Origin: Actinomadura fibrosa
GTDB lineage: Bacteria > Actinomycetota > Actinomycetes > Streptosporangiales > Streptosporangiaceae
Assembly: GCF_900659615.1 (NCBI RefSeq)
Contig: NZ_CAACUY010000051.1
Span: 1-49,338, forward strand
Direction of reading: 5' to 3'
DNA: 49,338 bases
Part shown: piece by piece, positions 15,686 through 24,159 of the stretch
Position numbering within the stretch: the stretch's first letter is position 1
Layout of the letters: each line of letters begins with the position of its first letter
Translations under genes and position numbers: made by a program
The notes under the pieces: generated by a model
Databases searched by the model: none
Told to the model about the DNA's origin: nothing
The model's input: only the letters and a program-made list of their open reading frames with translations

Positions 15686-16005
15686 CGTCTCCCATCACCG
15701 TGACCGACGCGACGTTCAACGAGGAGGTCCTCAAGAGCGACACTCCGGTTCTCGTCGACTTCTGGGCCGACTGGTGCGGTCCGTGCCGGATGATCGCGCC
15801 CGTCCTGGAGCAGATCGCCGCCGAGCAGGACGGCAAGATCAAGATCGCGAAGCTGGACTACGACGCGAATCCGAAGACGCCGCAGGAGTACGGCGTGATG
15901 GGGCTGCCGACGCTGCTGCTCTACAAGGGCGGCGAGGTCGTCGAGCAGATCGTCGGCGCCAAGCCGAAGCGCGCCCTGCTCAAGGTCATCGAGCCGCACC
16001 TCTGA
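15682..16005 (+). CDS. trxA: Thioredoxin
   Basis: This 107-residue cytoplasmic disulfide reductase has the active site WCGPC at residues 31-35, preceded by VLVDFWAD and followed by the cis-proline segment GVMGLPTLLLYKGG. GTG 15682 has GAAGGAG 6-7 nt upstream and overlaps the stop of the membrane-protein gene by 4 bp (GTGA), so the two are translationally coupled. No thioredoxin reductase is nearby. The 3' end overlaps the opposing glycosyltransferase gene by 20 bp. An extra thioredoxin coupled to a membrane protein rather than to trxB suggests a dedicated redox partner, although that is inference. Confidence 0.95.
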   Translation: MTSPITVTDATFNEEVLKSDTPVLVDFWADWCGPCRMIAPVLEQIAAEQDGKIKIAKLDYDANPKTPQEYGVMGLPTLLLYKGGEVVEQIVGAKPKRALLKVIEPHL

Positions 16006-17098
16006 CCGCCGCGCCCTTTACTGGCAGGGTCGTGAGCGCCTCCAGGTAGGCGTCCCAGACCGGCCCGTGGTCGACCGGGCGGACGCCGGAGCGCAACCGC
16101 TCCGGCTCCCCCGGCGCGTAGAACCGCTTCAGCGCGTCCGTGAGCGCCCCGACGTCGTCCGGGGCGCAGACGATGCCGTCCTCGCCGTCCCGGACTTGGT
16201 CGCCGAACCCGCCCACGTCGGTGGCGATCACCGGGACGCCGTGCTCGTAGGCCATCCACACGTTCTGCGACGCGGTGGCCGACCGGTACGGCAGGACGAG
16301 CGCGTCGGCGGCGGCGAACAGGCCGGGCACGTCCGACGCGGGCACGTAGCCGGGACGGAGTGCGACCCGCCCGTCCAGGCCCAGCTTCTCGATCAGCGCC
16401 CGGGTCTCGTCCAGGCCGCCCCAGAACTCGCCCGCCACCGTCAGCGACACGTCGCCGGGGCCCGCGGCGAGCGCGCGGAGCAGCACGTCCAGCCCCTTGT
16501 ACGGGCGGACGATCCCGAAGAACAGCAGGTTGCGGCGCACTTTCCCGTCGTCCTGCGCGGCCGCGGCGGGTGTCGGCAGGTGCGCGGGCATCTCCGCCAC
16601 GCGGACGGGCCGCCCGGTGAGCTCCCGCGCCAGATCGGCCTGCGCCTCCGAATGGACCAGGACACCGTTCACACGCCGGAGCAGCCGCCTCATCAGCGGG
16701 GCGTCATAGGGCTTCCGCTCGTGCGGCAGGACGTTGTGGCACAGCGCCACGACCGGCGTCCCGCGTCCCAGGCCCGCGAGGATCCCCAGGTAGGACGGGA
16801 CCTGCACCGGGGTCAGCACCGCCAGGACGACCAGGTCGTACCCGCGCAGGGAGCGGCCGGTGCGCCACCAGCCGTCCGGCCGCCGCCAGTCGAGCCGGCG
16901 CCGCGTCCCGGGGAACGGCTCGCCCTCCGGCTCGGAGATCGTCTGCTGCCCGGGGTAGAGGAAACCCGGGTACTGGGCGCGCCACGACTCGATGACGGGC
17001 TCGTGGCCCGCGGCGGCGAGCCGGTGCGCCAGCTCGGTGGTGTGGTGCGCGCCGCCCCCCTTGTAGGGGAACGCGGGCCCGACGATCGCGATCCGCAT
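15986..17098 (-). CDS. GT4 family glycosyltransferase
   Basis: The 370-residue GT-B enzyme starts MRIAIVGPAFPYKGGGAHHT, a GT4 donor-free N-domain with the glycine loop. Further motifs are LCHNVLPHERKPYD, FFGIVRPYKGLDVLL and the C-domain nucleotide-binding segment SATASQNVWMAYEHGVPVIA with ATDVGG. It lies 13 bp downstream of the GT2 gene at 17112-18173 on the same strand, forming a two-gene unit. Its 3' end overlaps trxA on the opposite strand by 20 bp. The family call is secure; donor and acceptor are not known. Confidence 0.92.
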   Translation of the reverse strand: MRIAIVGPAFPYKGGGAHHTTELAHRLAAAGHEPVIESWRAQYPGFLYPGQQTISEPEGEPFPGTRRRLDWRRPDGWWRTGRSLRGYDLVVLAVLTPVQVPSYLGILAGLGRGTPVVALCHNVLPHERKPYDAPLMRRLLRRVNGVLVHSEAQADLARELTGRPVRVAEMPAHLPTPAAAAQDDGKVRRNLLFFGIVRPYKGLDVLLRALAAGPGDVSLTVAGEFWGGLDETRALIEKLGLDGRVALRPGYVPASDVPGLFAAADALVLPYRSATASQNVWMAYEHGVPVIATDVGGFGDQVRDGEDGIVCAPDDVGALTDALKRFYAPGEPERLRSGVRPVDHGPVWDAYLEALTTLPVKGAAVRGAAR

Positions 17099-17111
17099 CC
17101 CGCGCCTCGCG

Positions 17112-18173
17112 CTAGACGTCGCCGCGCGAGCGGACGATGAGGTCGGCCAGCAGCGCCAGCGACGCGATGATCAACCCCGTCACGAAGATCATGATGGTGT
17201 TGTTGGCGAAGTAGCCGAAGTGGACGACCATGTCGAACACGCCCTTGAGCAGCCCGATCACGATCAGCCACAGCGCCGGCGGCATGAGCACCTTGAGCGG
17301 GTTGAAGTACATCACCATCCGCAGCACCTGGAGGATGTACCGGTAGGCGTCCTTGGTGAAGTGGAACTTCGACTTCCCGGCCCGCTTCGCGTAGTCGATC
17401 GGCACGTAGCGCACCGGGTGCTGGTTCGACAGGAACGCGATCGTGATCGTCGTCACGCAGGAGAAGCCGGGGGGCAGCAGCCGCAGGTAGGGCAGCGACA
17501 CCTCGCGGCGGAACGCCCGCAGCCCCGAGTTCAGGTCCGGGATCTTCGTGTTGGTGAGCCGCTCGGCGACCTTGCGGATGAACCACTTGGCGGGGACGCG
17601 CAGCGCCTTGTGCGTGCCCTCCTCCGTGGTGCGCGCCCCGACGACCTGGTCAATGGACGGGTCGGTGTCGAGGGCGTCCACCAGCTCGGGGATCCGCTCG
17701 TTCGGGTAGGACATGTCGGCGTCGGTCCACACGACGATGTCGCCCCGGGCCTGCTGGGACCCGATGCGCCGGACCGTGCCCGACCCGCTGTTGTGCTGGA
17801 ACGCCATGATCCGCATGTTCGGGAAGCGGGGCGCCGCCTCCTCCAGCCGCGCGAGGGTCTCGTCGGTCGAGCGGTCGTCCACGGCGAGGAGCTCGTAGGT
17901 CTTGCCGCTGGCGTCCATCGCCGCGCAGATCCGCTCGACCTCGGCGATGACGTGGTCCTGCTCGTTGTAGCAGGGCAGCACGATCGTGACGTGGACGGGC
18001 CCGGGGACCTGCTGGGCGACGGGTTCGGCCGCCGGCTCGGGCACCCGGCCCGCGGGCGACTCGACGACGGGTTCGGGGGCCGGCGGCTCGGCCGTCCGTA
18101 CCGCCGCCTGCACGGCGGGCTCGGACGCGGGCGCGGCGGGCTGGGGTGCTGACGTGGCAGGCTGGGTACTCAC
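17112..18173 (-). CDS. GT2 polyprenyl-phosphate glycosyltransferase (DPM/GtrB-like)
   Basis: The 353-residue protein has a Pro/Ala/Glu-rich N-terminus of about 60 residues. A GT2 catalytic domain follows (VLPCYNEQ at 65-72, AVDDRSTDET with D99-D100, WTDADMSYPN with D141 and D143), then about two hydrophobic C-terminal segments (about 275-300 and 315-345). This is the layout of enzymes that load a sugar onto polyprenyl phosphate at the inner membrane for later use by GT-C transferases. The start GTG 18173 has TATTCT 8 nt upstream and no ribosome site, so it may be leaderless. The adjacent GT-C-like genes could use its product. Confidence 0.9.
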   Translation of the reverse strand: MSTQPATSAPQPAAPASEPAVQAAVRTAEPPAPEPVVESPAGRVPEPAAEPVAQQVPGPVHVTIVLPCYNEQDHVIAEVERICAAMDASGKTYELLAVDDRSTDETLARLEEAAPRFPNMRIMAFQHNSGSGTVRRIGSQQARGDIVVWTDADMSYPNERIPELVDALDTDPSIDQVVGARTTEEGTHKALRVPAKWFIRKVAERLTNTKIPDLNSGLRAFRREVSLPYLRLLPPGFSCVTTITIAFLSNQHPVRYVPIDYAKRAGKSKFHFTKDAYRYILQVLRMVMYFNPLKVLMPPALWLIVIGLLKGVFDMVVHFGYFANNTIMIFVTGLIIASLALLADLIVRSRGDV

Positions 18174-18231
18174 GCAGGGCGAGAATACTCGCACCCGCGC
18201 GCCCGGGCGGCCTTACGGCCGCGACGCGGGC

Positions 18232-18243
18232 GCCCGTACGGGC
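18232..18243. promoter_or_regulatory. Palindrome GCCCGTACGGGC between two membrane-linked GT genes
   Basis: A perfect 12-bp palindrome lies in the 137-bp gap between the GT2 start and the stop of the upstream GT-C-like gene. It could be an operator or the stem of a termination hairpin; there is no T-run. Confidence 0.3.
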
Positions 18244-18310
18244 TGGTCACCACGGCTTCACGACCAGGCCATCCGGGCTTCACCGCAGGAACACCCTCAC
18301 CCCCGGCGGT

Positions 18311-20368
18311 TCAGGGGCGGGGCGGCTCGGCGATCCACACGTCGACGCTGAGCCCCCAGGTGCCGCCGGGCGGCTCGTCCAGCGTGCGCCCGTCCTGCCG
18401 GGTCCGCAGCCGCACGACCTGCGACGCCGGTCCGTACGGCGCGACCTGGGCGCGCTCCGCACCCATGATCACCGGACGGCGGCCCGCCGCGTAGATCTCG
18501 CCGGCCAGCCGCCGCACGTCCGCGGGCCGCGCGGTCGCCGTCGTCCGCGCCGCGGGCAGCCCGCACATGCCGCGGACGACCTGGAGGAACCGGTCCGCGG
18601 TGGCGCGCTCGATCACCACGACCGAGCGACCCGGCCCGAGCTCGTCGCACAGGCCCCGCACGGCGGCCACCTCGTGCTGGTCCGTCCGCGCCACCATGTA
18701 CGGGCCCGACGACAGGACGATCGGCACGCCCAGGACCGCGACGCCGGCGACCGCGACCGTCCGGACGACCCGCGGCCCGTATCCGAGCCGCCGGATCCGC
18801 CGCGTCGCCCAGGCCGCCGCGAACATCGTGAACAGCAGCAGTCCCGGGATGATGAGCCCGATCAGGCGGCGGGACGCCCAGGGGTGGTCGGGCGTGATGC
18901 CGGGCCGCAGCAGCACCTGGACGGTCGTCCAGACGATCACCGCGTAGGGCAGGAGCCACTCCGGCGACCGGCCGCGCAGCAGCCGCCGGACGAGCAGCGC
19001 CGCGCCGAACGTCGCGAGCAGCAGCGCGGGCACCCCGATGTACCAGCCGACCCAGTGCAGCGACAGCTCCGAGTACTGCCGGGTGCCGTCCAGCGGCATG
19101 TGGTCGATCCGCTGGACCTGCTCGATGAAGTGCGCGTTCAGCGCGTCGTCGGGATTGTCCGGGACGCGGCGGACGGTCTGGAACAGCGGGCGCAGCGCGA
19201 ACGCCGCCATCACGAGGACGGTGAGGACGGCGGCGGCCCCGGGCAGGCGTCCCCGCGCGACGGCCGCCGCGGCGCCGCGCAGCCGGGAGCCCGTCGGCCC
19301 GAACCGCAGCAGCACGACCAGGACCGCGGTCGCCGCCACGATCGCGACACTGAGCAGCAGCAGCGGGCGGAGCGAATCGCGCAGGTAGTCCAGGTAGGGG
19401 CGGGACAGCATGAAGCCCTCGACCAGCCCGGCGCCCGCCCCGAGCGCGAGCCCGGCGGCCAGCGGCCACCCCGCCCGGCGGCGGCGCGCGATCAGCAGCC
19501 CCGCGAACGCCACCACGGGCAGGACGTCGCGGAGCCCGTCGATGCGGCAGAGCACGATCAGCCCGAGCGCCGCCCCGGCCAGGAACGCCTTCCCCCGCAC
19601 CGGCCCTGATCCTTCCGCGGCCTTCGCGCGGACGTCGTGCAGCAGGCTCAGCCCGCCGAGCAGCAGGACGAGCGCGGGCAGCTCGCTGAAGGTCGAGCGC
19701 GACACCCACAGCATGGGCAGCGTCAACGCCAGCAGCAGCGCGCCCGCGGGCGCCCACCGCGGCCCGACCAGCCGGGCCACCAGCCCGGCGAACGCGAGGA
19801 CGGCGCAGGCGCCGAGGAGGGGCGCCATGAGCAGCATCCCGTGCGTCCCGCCGAGCCAGCCGCCGAGGGCGAGGACCAGCGGGAGCCCCGCCATGAACTG
19901 CGGGACGATCGACCCGCCGTCCTCGTAGAAGGCGGGGCTCGCGTACGCGAGGGCCTTGTCGTCCCCGCCGAACGCCCACCGCGACTCCGGGATCGGCAGC
20001 GAGCCGTGGTCGGTCAGCCACGTCGCGAACTGCACGTACGAGGCCGGGTCGCGGCGCACGATGATCTGCTCCGAGACCATGACCGCCTGGAGCGCGAGGA
20101 ACGCGGCGGCCACGGCGAGGACCGCGCCGGTCGTCCACCAGGGCACCGCGCCCGGGCCCCCGGCGCCGCGGAGGCCCCGCCACAGCGCGAGCCCGGCGAC
20201 CGGGAGGAAGAGCACGATCGCGGGGCCCGGCCGGAACACCCCGGCGAGCAGCAGCGGGAGCGCGACCGCCAGCCACGCCACGAGGAGCAGCGCCGGGGCC
20301 ACGGTGATCCGGGCGAGCAGCCGGCCGGCGGTCGTGCTCGGGGCGTGGGCGTTCAACGGAGCGGACAT
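18311..20368 (-). CDS. Polytopic GT-C/GT39-like membrane glycosyltransferase
   Basis: The 685-residue protein has about a dozen hydrophobic segments. After the first helices comes an extracytoplasmic loop with RRDPASYVQFATWLTDHGSLPI, whose Asp fits the catalytic acidic residue of GT-C enzymes. The C-terminal 150 residues are soluble and would lie outside (SVVVIERATADRFLQVV, LGLSVDVWIAE near the end). GT-C enzymes take sugars from polyprenyl-phosphate donors, matching the adjacent GT2. ATG 20368 has TACGCT 8 nt upstream. It is divergent from the TIGR03089 gene with a 70-bp gap. The exact family is my estimate; substrate unknown. Confidence 0.8.
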   Translation of the reverse strand: MSAPLNAHAPSTTAGRLLARITVAPALLLVAWLAVALPLLLAGVFRPGPAIVLFLPVAGLALWRGLRGAGGPGAVPWWTTGAVLAVAAAFLALQAVMVSEQIIVRRDPASYVQFATWLTDHGSLPIPESRWAFGGDDKALAYASPAFYEDGGSIVPQFMAGLPLVLALGGWLGGTHGMLLMAPLLGACAVLAFAGLVARLVGPRWAPAGALLLALTLPMLWVSRSTFSELPALVLLLGGLSLLHDVRAKAAEGSGPVRGKAFLAGAALGLIVLCRIDGLRDVLPVVAFAGLLIARRRRAGWPLAAGLALGAGAGLVEGFMLSRPYLDYLRDSLRPLLLLSVAIVAATAVLVVLLRFGPTGSRLRGAAAAVARGRLPGAAAVLTVLVMAAFALRPLFQTVRRVPDNPDDALNAHFIEQVQRIDHMPLDGTRQYSELSLHWVGWYIGVPALLLATFGAALLVRRLLRGRSPEWLLPYAVIVWTTVQVLLRPGITPDHPWASRRLIGLIIPGLLLFTMFAAAWATRRIRRLGYGPRVVRTVAVAGVAVLGVPIVLSSGPYMVARTDQHEVAAVRGLCDELGPGRSVVVIERATADRFLQVVRGMCGLPAARTTATARPADVRRLAGEIYAAGRRPVIMGAERAQVAPYGPASQVVRLRTRQDGRTLDEPPGGTWGLSVDVWIAEPPRP

Positions 20369-20426
20369 CGGAGCGGAGCGTAGCGGTCCCGGCCTGCCGG
20401 TGACTCACGGCAGGCCGCCGGGGATC

Positions 20427-20438
20427 TACGCTCGCTCC
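20427..20438 (+). promoter_or_regulatory. Leaderless-type -10 box for TIGR03089 gene
   Basis: TACGCT ends 6 nt before ATG 20439. The same hexamer in reverse orientation (20377-20382) precedes the divergent GT-C-like gene at 8 nt, so both promoters lie within a 70-bp gap. Confidence 0.55.
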
Positions 20439-21290
20439 ATGACCACACGCGCCCACGACGAGACCGGTCCGGCCGGGCTGCTCCGGCGGCGGCTGGCGGA
20501 CGACCCGTCCCGCCCCCTCGTCACCTACTACGACGACGCGGCCGGCGAGCGGGTGGAGCTGTCGGCGCGGACGTTCGACAACTGGGTGGCCAAGACGGCG
20601 AACTTCCTGGTGGACGGCCTGGGCGCCGAGCCGGGCACCCGGGTGGTGCTGGCGGCGCCGCCGCACTGGCAGAGCGCGGTGTGGCTGATGGCCTGCTGGT
20701 CGGCCGGGCTGGTCGCCGAGCCGGTCGACCCGGACGCGGTCCGCGCCCGCGGCGGCCTGGAGGCGGGCGAACCGTCCGGCCCGTCCGCGCCGTACATCCT
20801 GGCGGCGGCCGAGGAGGTGCTGGACCTGGTGGCGGCGGACGCGGGCGCGGAGGAGATCGTCGGGCTGTCGCTGCACGCGCTGGGCGGCCCCCTGGCGCAC
20901 TGCCCGCCCGGCGTGATCGACTACGCGGTGGAGGTCCGCGGTCACGGGGACCGCTTCGTCGCGGGCCCGGAGGCGGCTCCGGACGCCCCCGCGCTCACTG
21001 TGACAAAGACCACATTGACCGGAGCGTCCCTGGTGGAGGAGGCGCGCGCCACCGCCGCGAAATGGGGTCTGGACGCGCGCGACCGCGTGCTGGTTGACAT
21101 GTCCTTCGCCACACTCGACGGCCTTCTGGCGAGCCTCCTTGCACCACTAGCCTCAGGAGCTTCCGTCATAATTCAACGAAACTTCGACAAAGCCGCCCTA
21201 GACCGACGAGTCACCGTGGAACATGTGACAGCGGTGGCGGGCCTGCCCGGCTGGATCGACGAATCCGGGTCCCTCCACCGTCTCGTCTGA
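20439..21290 (+). CDS. TIGR03089 family protein (truncated acyl-adenylate-like)
   Basis: The 283-residue actinobacterial protein resembles the N-terminal part of AMP-dependent acyl-CoA synthetases (RTFDNWVAKTANFL, GTRVVLAAPPHWQSAV, ACWSAGLVAEPVDP). It lacks the P-loop-like ST-SG-T motif and the C-terminal lid, so it is unlikely to form acyl-adenylates by itself. The family is named TIGR03089 and commonly sits beside an LCP gene, as here and in M. tuberculosis (Rv3268 next to Rv3267). From about 21000 to the stop the codons switch to A- and T-ending choices unlike the first two thirds. Function unknown. Confidence 0.88.
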   Translation: MTTRAHDETGPAGLLRRRLADDPSRPLVTYYDDAAGERVELSARTFDNWVAKTANFLVDGLGAEPGTRVVLAAPPHWQSAVWLMACWSAGLVAEPVDPDAVRARGGLEAGEPSGPSAPYILAAAEEVLDLVAADAGAEEIVGLSLHALGGPLAHCPPGVIDYAVEVRGHGDRFVAGPEAAPDAPALTVTKTTLTGASLVEEARATAAKWGLDARDRVLVDMSFATLDGLLASLLAPLASGASVIIQRNFDKAALDRRVTVEHVTAVAGLPGWIDESGSLHRLV

Positions 21291-21373
21291 CCTACGCTTC
21301 CCTTGCCTCGCCCTGACCCGCGACCGTCACCCGACCCCCTGAAAGCGGGCCGCACCCCCGGACCTCGGAGCCG

Positions 21374-22795
21374 ATGAACAGCAACCCGATGTACATGGAG
21401 TACGTCGACGACGCCGACCCGCACCCGGCGCCGCCTCGACGTGGATGGCGCATCCTCGGCTGGGTGTGCATCGGCCTGTCCGCTGTCATGGTGGTGGGAT
21501 CGCTCACCGCCTACGGCCTCTACCGCAAGGCGTTCGGGAACATCGCCCACGAGGACGTCAACGCCCAGCTCGGCCCCAACCGGCCCAAGAAGCTGAACAG
21601 CGCGATGAACATCCTCCTCCTCGGGTCCGACACCCGCGCGGGCTCCAACGCCAAGTACGGCCGCAGCATGAAGAACGAGCCGCCGCGCTCGGACACGATG
21701 ATCCTGCTGCACCTGTCCCCCGGCGGCGGGCAGGCGATGGGCATCAGCTTCCCCCGCGACCTGATGGTCGCGATGCCGTCCTGCAAGACCAAGACCGGCG
21801 GCAGCACCCCGGCCTCCTCCCGGGCGCAGATCAACTCGGCGTTCACCAACGGCGGCGCCGCCTGCGTGATGAAGACGATCGAGAGCATCTCCAGCATCCG
21901 CATCGACCACTTCATGCAGGTCGACTTCAACGGCTTCAAGGCCATCACCAACGCCGTCGGCGGCGTCCCGGTGTGCCTGCCGAAGGACGTGGACGACAAG
22001 CAGTCCAAGCTCAAGCTCAGCCGCGGCAAGCACGTGATCAAGGGCGAGACCGCGCTCGCCTACGTGCGCAACCGGCACGGCCTCGGCGACGGCTCCGACA
22101 CCGACCGCATCAAGCGGCAGCAGAAGTTCATGGGCGCCCTCGCCAACAAGGCGATGAGCGCGGGCGTGCTCAGCAACCCGGCGAAGCTGCTCCAGCTGAT
22201 GAACGCCACGACCAAGTCGCTGACCACCGACAAGGAACTGACGCCGCAGGTCATGATGAAGATCGCCCAGGGCATGCAGGGCATGACCTCGGGCAAGCTC
22301 CGCTTCGTCACCGTGCCGTCCGGCCCCGACCCGATCGACCCGAACCGCGTGGCGCTCACCTCCGCCGCGCAGCCGTTCTTCGCCTCGATCCGCAACGACA
22401 AGACGGTCCCGTCCGAGCCCAAGGCGGGCGGCCCCAAGATCCCGCCGAGCCAGATCCGCGTGCGGGTCTACAACGGCAGCGGCATCTCCGGCAAGGCGCA
22501 GCGCGTCGCCGAGGACCTGGAGTCCCAGGGCTTCCAGGTCTCGGTCGGCGGCAACGCCTCCGCCACCCGGGTCAGCCGGGTCATGTACGGCTCCGGCGCC
22601 GTCCAGCAGGCCCAGTCGCTGAGCGCGCTGATCCCGACCAAGCCGCAGCCCGCCGCCCGCACCAGCGGCGGCTCGCCCGGCGTCGTCGACCTCGTCGTCG
22701 GCAACGACTGGACGACCCTGAAGAGCGCCAAGGGGGGAATCCCCAAGCAGGCCGGCGAGATCAAGGCCAACGACGACATCTGCAAGGGGGTCTGA
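21374..22795 (+). CDS. LCP (LytR-CpsA-Psr) family wall polymer ligase
   Basis: LCP enzymes move lipid-linked glycopolymers onto peptidoglycan outside the membrane. The 473-residue protein has a short cytoplasmic N-terminus and one transmembrane helix (about 27-49). The LCP domain contains GSDTR (84-88), RSDTMILLH (R105, D107) and FPRDLMV (R128, D129). Further on lie AYVRNRHGLGDGSDTDRIKRQQ and a C-terminal LytR_C domain starting at IRVRVYNGSGISG (about 360). The conserved Asp and Arg residues expected for the phosphate lipid and metal are present. ATG 21374 lies close behind a GGAG. It probably anchors the polymer made by the TagF-type genes downstream. Confidence 0.95.
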   Translation: MNSNPMYMEYVDDADPHPAPPRRGWRILGWVCIGLSAVMVVGSLTAYGLYRKAFGNIAHEDVNAQLGPNRPKKLNSAMNILLLGSDTRAGSNAKYGRSMKNEPPRSDTMILLHLSPGGGQAMGISFPRDLMVAMPSCKTKTGGSTPASSRAQINSAFTNGGAACVMKTIESISSIRIDHFMQVDFNGFKAITNAVGGVPVCLPKDVDDKQSKLKLSRGKHVIKGETALAYVRNRHGLGDGSDTDRIKRQQKFMGALANKAMSAGVLSNPAKLLQLMNATTKSLTTDKELTPQVMMKIAQGMQGMTSGKLRFVTVPSGPDPIDPNRVALTSAAQPFFASIRNDKTVPSEPKAGGPKIPPSQIRVRVYNGSGISGKAQRVAEDLESQGFQVSVGGNASATRVSRVMYGSGAVQQAQSLSALIPTKPQPAARTSGGSPGVVDLVVGNDWTTLKSAKGGIPKQAGEIKANDDICKGV

Positions 22796-22806
22796 GCCGC
22801 GCGGCC

Positions 22807-23997
22807 ATGACGTACACCACCAGCGCGCCCGCCGAGGGCCAGGCCCCCGCCGACCCTCCTGCCGGGACGCCCGCCGGAACCCCTGCCGAGACCTCCGCCG
22901 AGGCGCCCGCCGGGACCTCCGCCGAGGCGTCCGCGGGGACCTCCGCCGAGGCGCCGGCGGAGGCGCCGGCTGAGGCGCCCGCGCCGCGCAAACAGCGCGA
23001 CCCGTTCTTCGACAACGCCAAGTACTTCGCGATCCTGCTGGTCGTCGCCGGGCACTCGCTCGCCAACCTGCAGAACGTCCCGCTGGCCAAGGGCCTGTAC
23101 ATCTTCATCTACATGTTCCACATGCCGCTGTTCATCGTGATCACCGGCTACCTCTCGCGGAACTGGACGTTCTCCGGCGGCAAGGCCCGCAAGCTCATCA
23201 CCAACGTCGGCGTCCCGTACGTCGTGTTCGAGTTCGCCTACTCCGTCTACGACTGGCTGGCCGGGCGCCACGAGCTGGAGATCAGCCTCTTCAACCCGTA
23301 CTACCTCACCTGGTTCCTCTGCGCGCTGTTCTTCTGGCGGCTGTCCACCCCGGTCTGGCAGCAGATCCGGTGGCCGCTGGCCGTGGCGCTGCTGCTGTCG
23401 CTGCTGTCGTACATGAGCAACCTCGGCAGCACCTTCGACATCCACCGGGTGATCGGGCTGCTGCCGTTCTACGTCCTCGGGCTGAACCTGAAGCCCGAGC
23501 ACTTCGCGCTGCTCAAGCGCCCGATCGCGCGGCCGATCGGCTGGTGCGTGCTCGCCGCCGGGCTCGGCTGCTCCTTCCTCGTCATGAACCACATGTCGCG
23601 GAGCTGGATCTTCTGGAAGCACGCGCACTACCAGCTGCACGTCGGCAACTTCAACGGCACCGTGATGCGGCTCGGCATGTTCGTCTGCTCGACGATCCTC
23701 GTCGCCGCGTTCCTGAGCGTCATCCCGCGCGGCCGGTACTGGTTCACCGGGCTCGGCGCGTACACCCTGTACGCCTACCTGCTGCACGGCTTCGTCACCC
23801 GGCTGCTGAACTTCACCGGCTGGTGGGGCGCGGACTGGATGCACACCCCCTGGGGCGTGTGCGCCGTCGTCAGCGGCGCTCTGGTGGCCGGCACCTTCCT
23901 GTGCTCGAAGCCGGTCGTCAAGACGATGAGCTGGGCGCTTGAGCCGAAGATGACGTGGGTCTTCACGCCGCTGCGCCGTCCGGCGGCCCGCCGCTAG
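22807..23997 (+). CDS. Membrane O-acyltransferase (acyltransferase 3/fucose-O-acetylase-like)
   Basis: The 396-residue protein has about ten hydrophobic segments. The acyltransferase signature near residue 70 is FFDNAKYFAILLVVAGHSL, with the His expected to act in acyl transfer across the membrane. FHMPLFIVITGYLSR and YTLYAYLLHGF also fit COG3594-type enzymes. The first 60 residues are a soluble Pro/Ala/Glu/Thr-rich leader with an 8-residue repeat. It begins 11 bp after the LCP stop, so the two are probably cotranscribed. It likely O-acetylates sugars of the wall polymer. The paralog at 24160-25263 shares the core layout, including the same HMP...GY(L/F)SR loop. Confidence 0.88.
   Translation: MTYTTSAPAEGQAPADPPAGTPAGTPAETSAEAPAGTSAEASAGTSAEAPAEAPAEAPAPRKQRDPFFDNAKYFAILLVVAGHSLANLQNVPLAKGLYIFIYMFHMPLFIVITGYLSRNWTFSGGKARKLITNVGVPYVVFEFAYSVYDWLAGRHELEISLFNPYYLTWFLCALFFWRLSTPVWQQIRWPLAVALLLSLLSYMSNLGSTFDIHRVIGLLPFYVLGLNLKPEHFALLKRPIARPIGWCVLAAGLGCSFLVMNHMSRSWIFWKHAHYQLHVGNFNGTVMRLGMFVCSTILVAAFLSVIPRGRYWFTGLGAYTLYAYLLHGFVTRLLNFTGWWGADWMHTPWGVCAVVSGALVAGTFLCSKPVVKTMSWALEPKMTWVFTPLRRPAARR
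22888..22983 (+). repeat. 24-bp coding tandem repeat in acyltransferase leader
   Basis: There are three in-frame 24-bp units (22888-22911, 22912-22935, 22936-22959) encoding (E/G)TSAEA(P/S)A, followed by two 12-bp partial units. They extend the disordered N-terminus of the acyltransferase and could vary in copy number between strains. Confidence 0.8.
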
Positions 23998-24100
23998 GGG
24001 CCCCGCAGGGCGCCCGCCGCGCGCCCGCCGCACACCCGTCCGTGATCATCCGGATCGCGGAAGTCTCGTCCATCTGGCCACGGCGCTCGCGTCCGGCGAC

Positions 24101-24137
24101 TAGAGTCGCGTTGCCTCCACGTGAACGATCGTCACGT
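24101..24137 (+). promoter_or_regulatory. -10-like TAGAGT with inverted repeat before second acyltransferase
   Basis: TAGAGT at 24101-24106 is followed at 24119-24137 by ACGTGA-N7-TCACGT, an inverted repeat whose spacer contains the palindrome CGATCG. It lies between a likely promoter and ATG 24160, where a repressor or RNA hairpin could act. Confidence 0.4.
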
Positions 24138-24159
24138 ACCAAGTGAATCCCTCGGAGAC

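Noticed and set aside
20439..21290. Functional acyl-CoA synthetase
   Set aside because: At 283 residues it lacks the ATP-binding P-loop motif and the C-terminal domain; it fits the TIGR03089 family instead.
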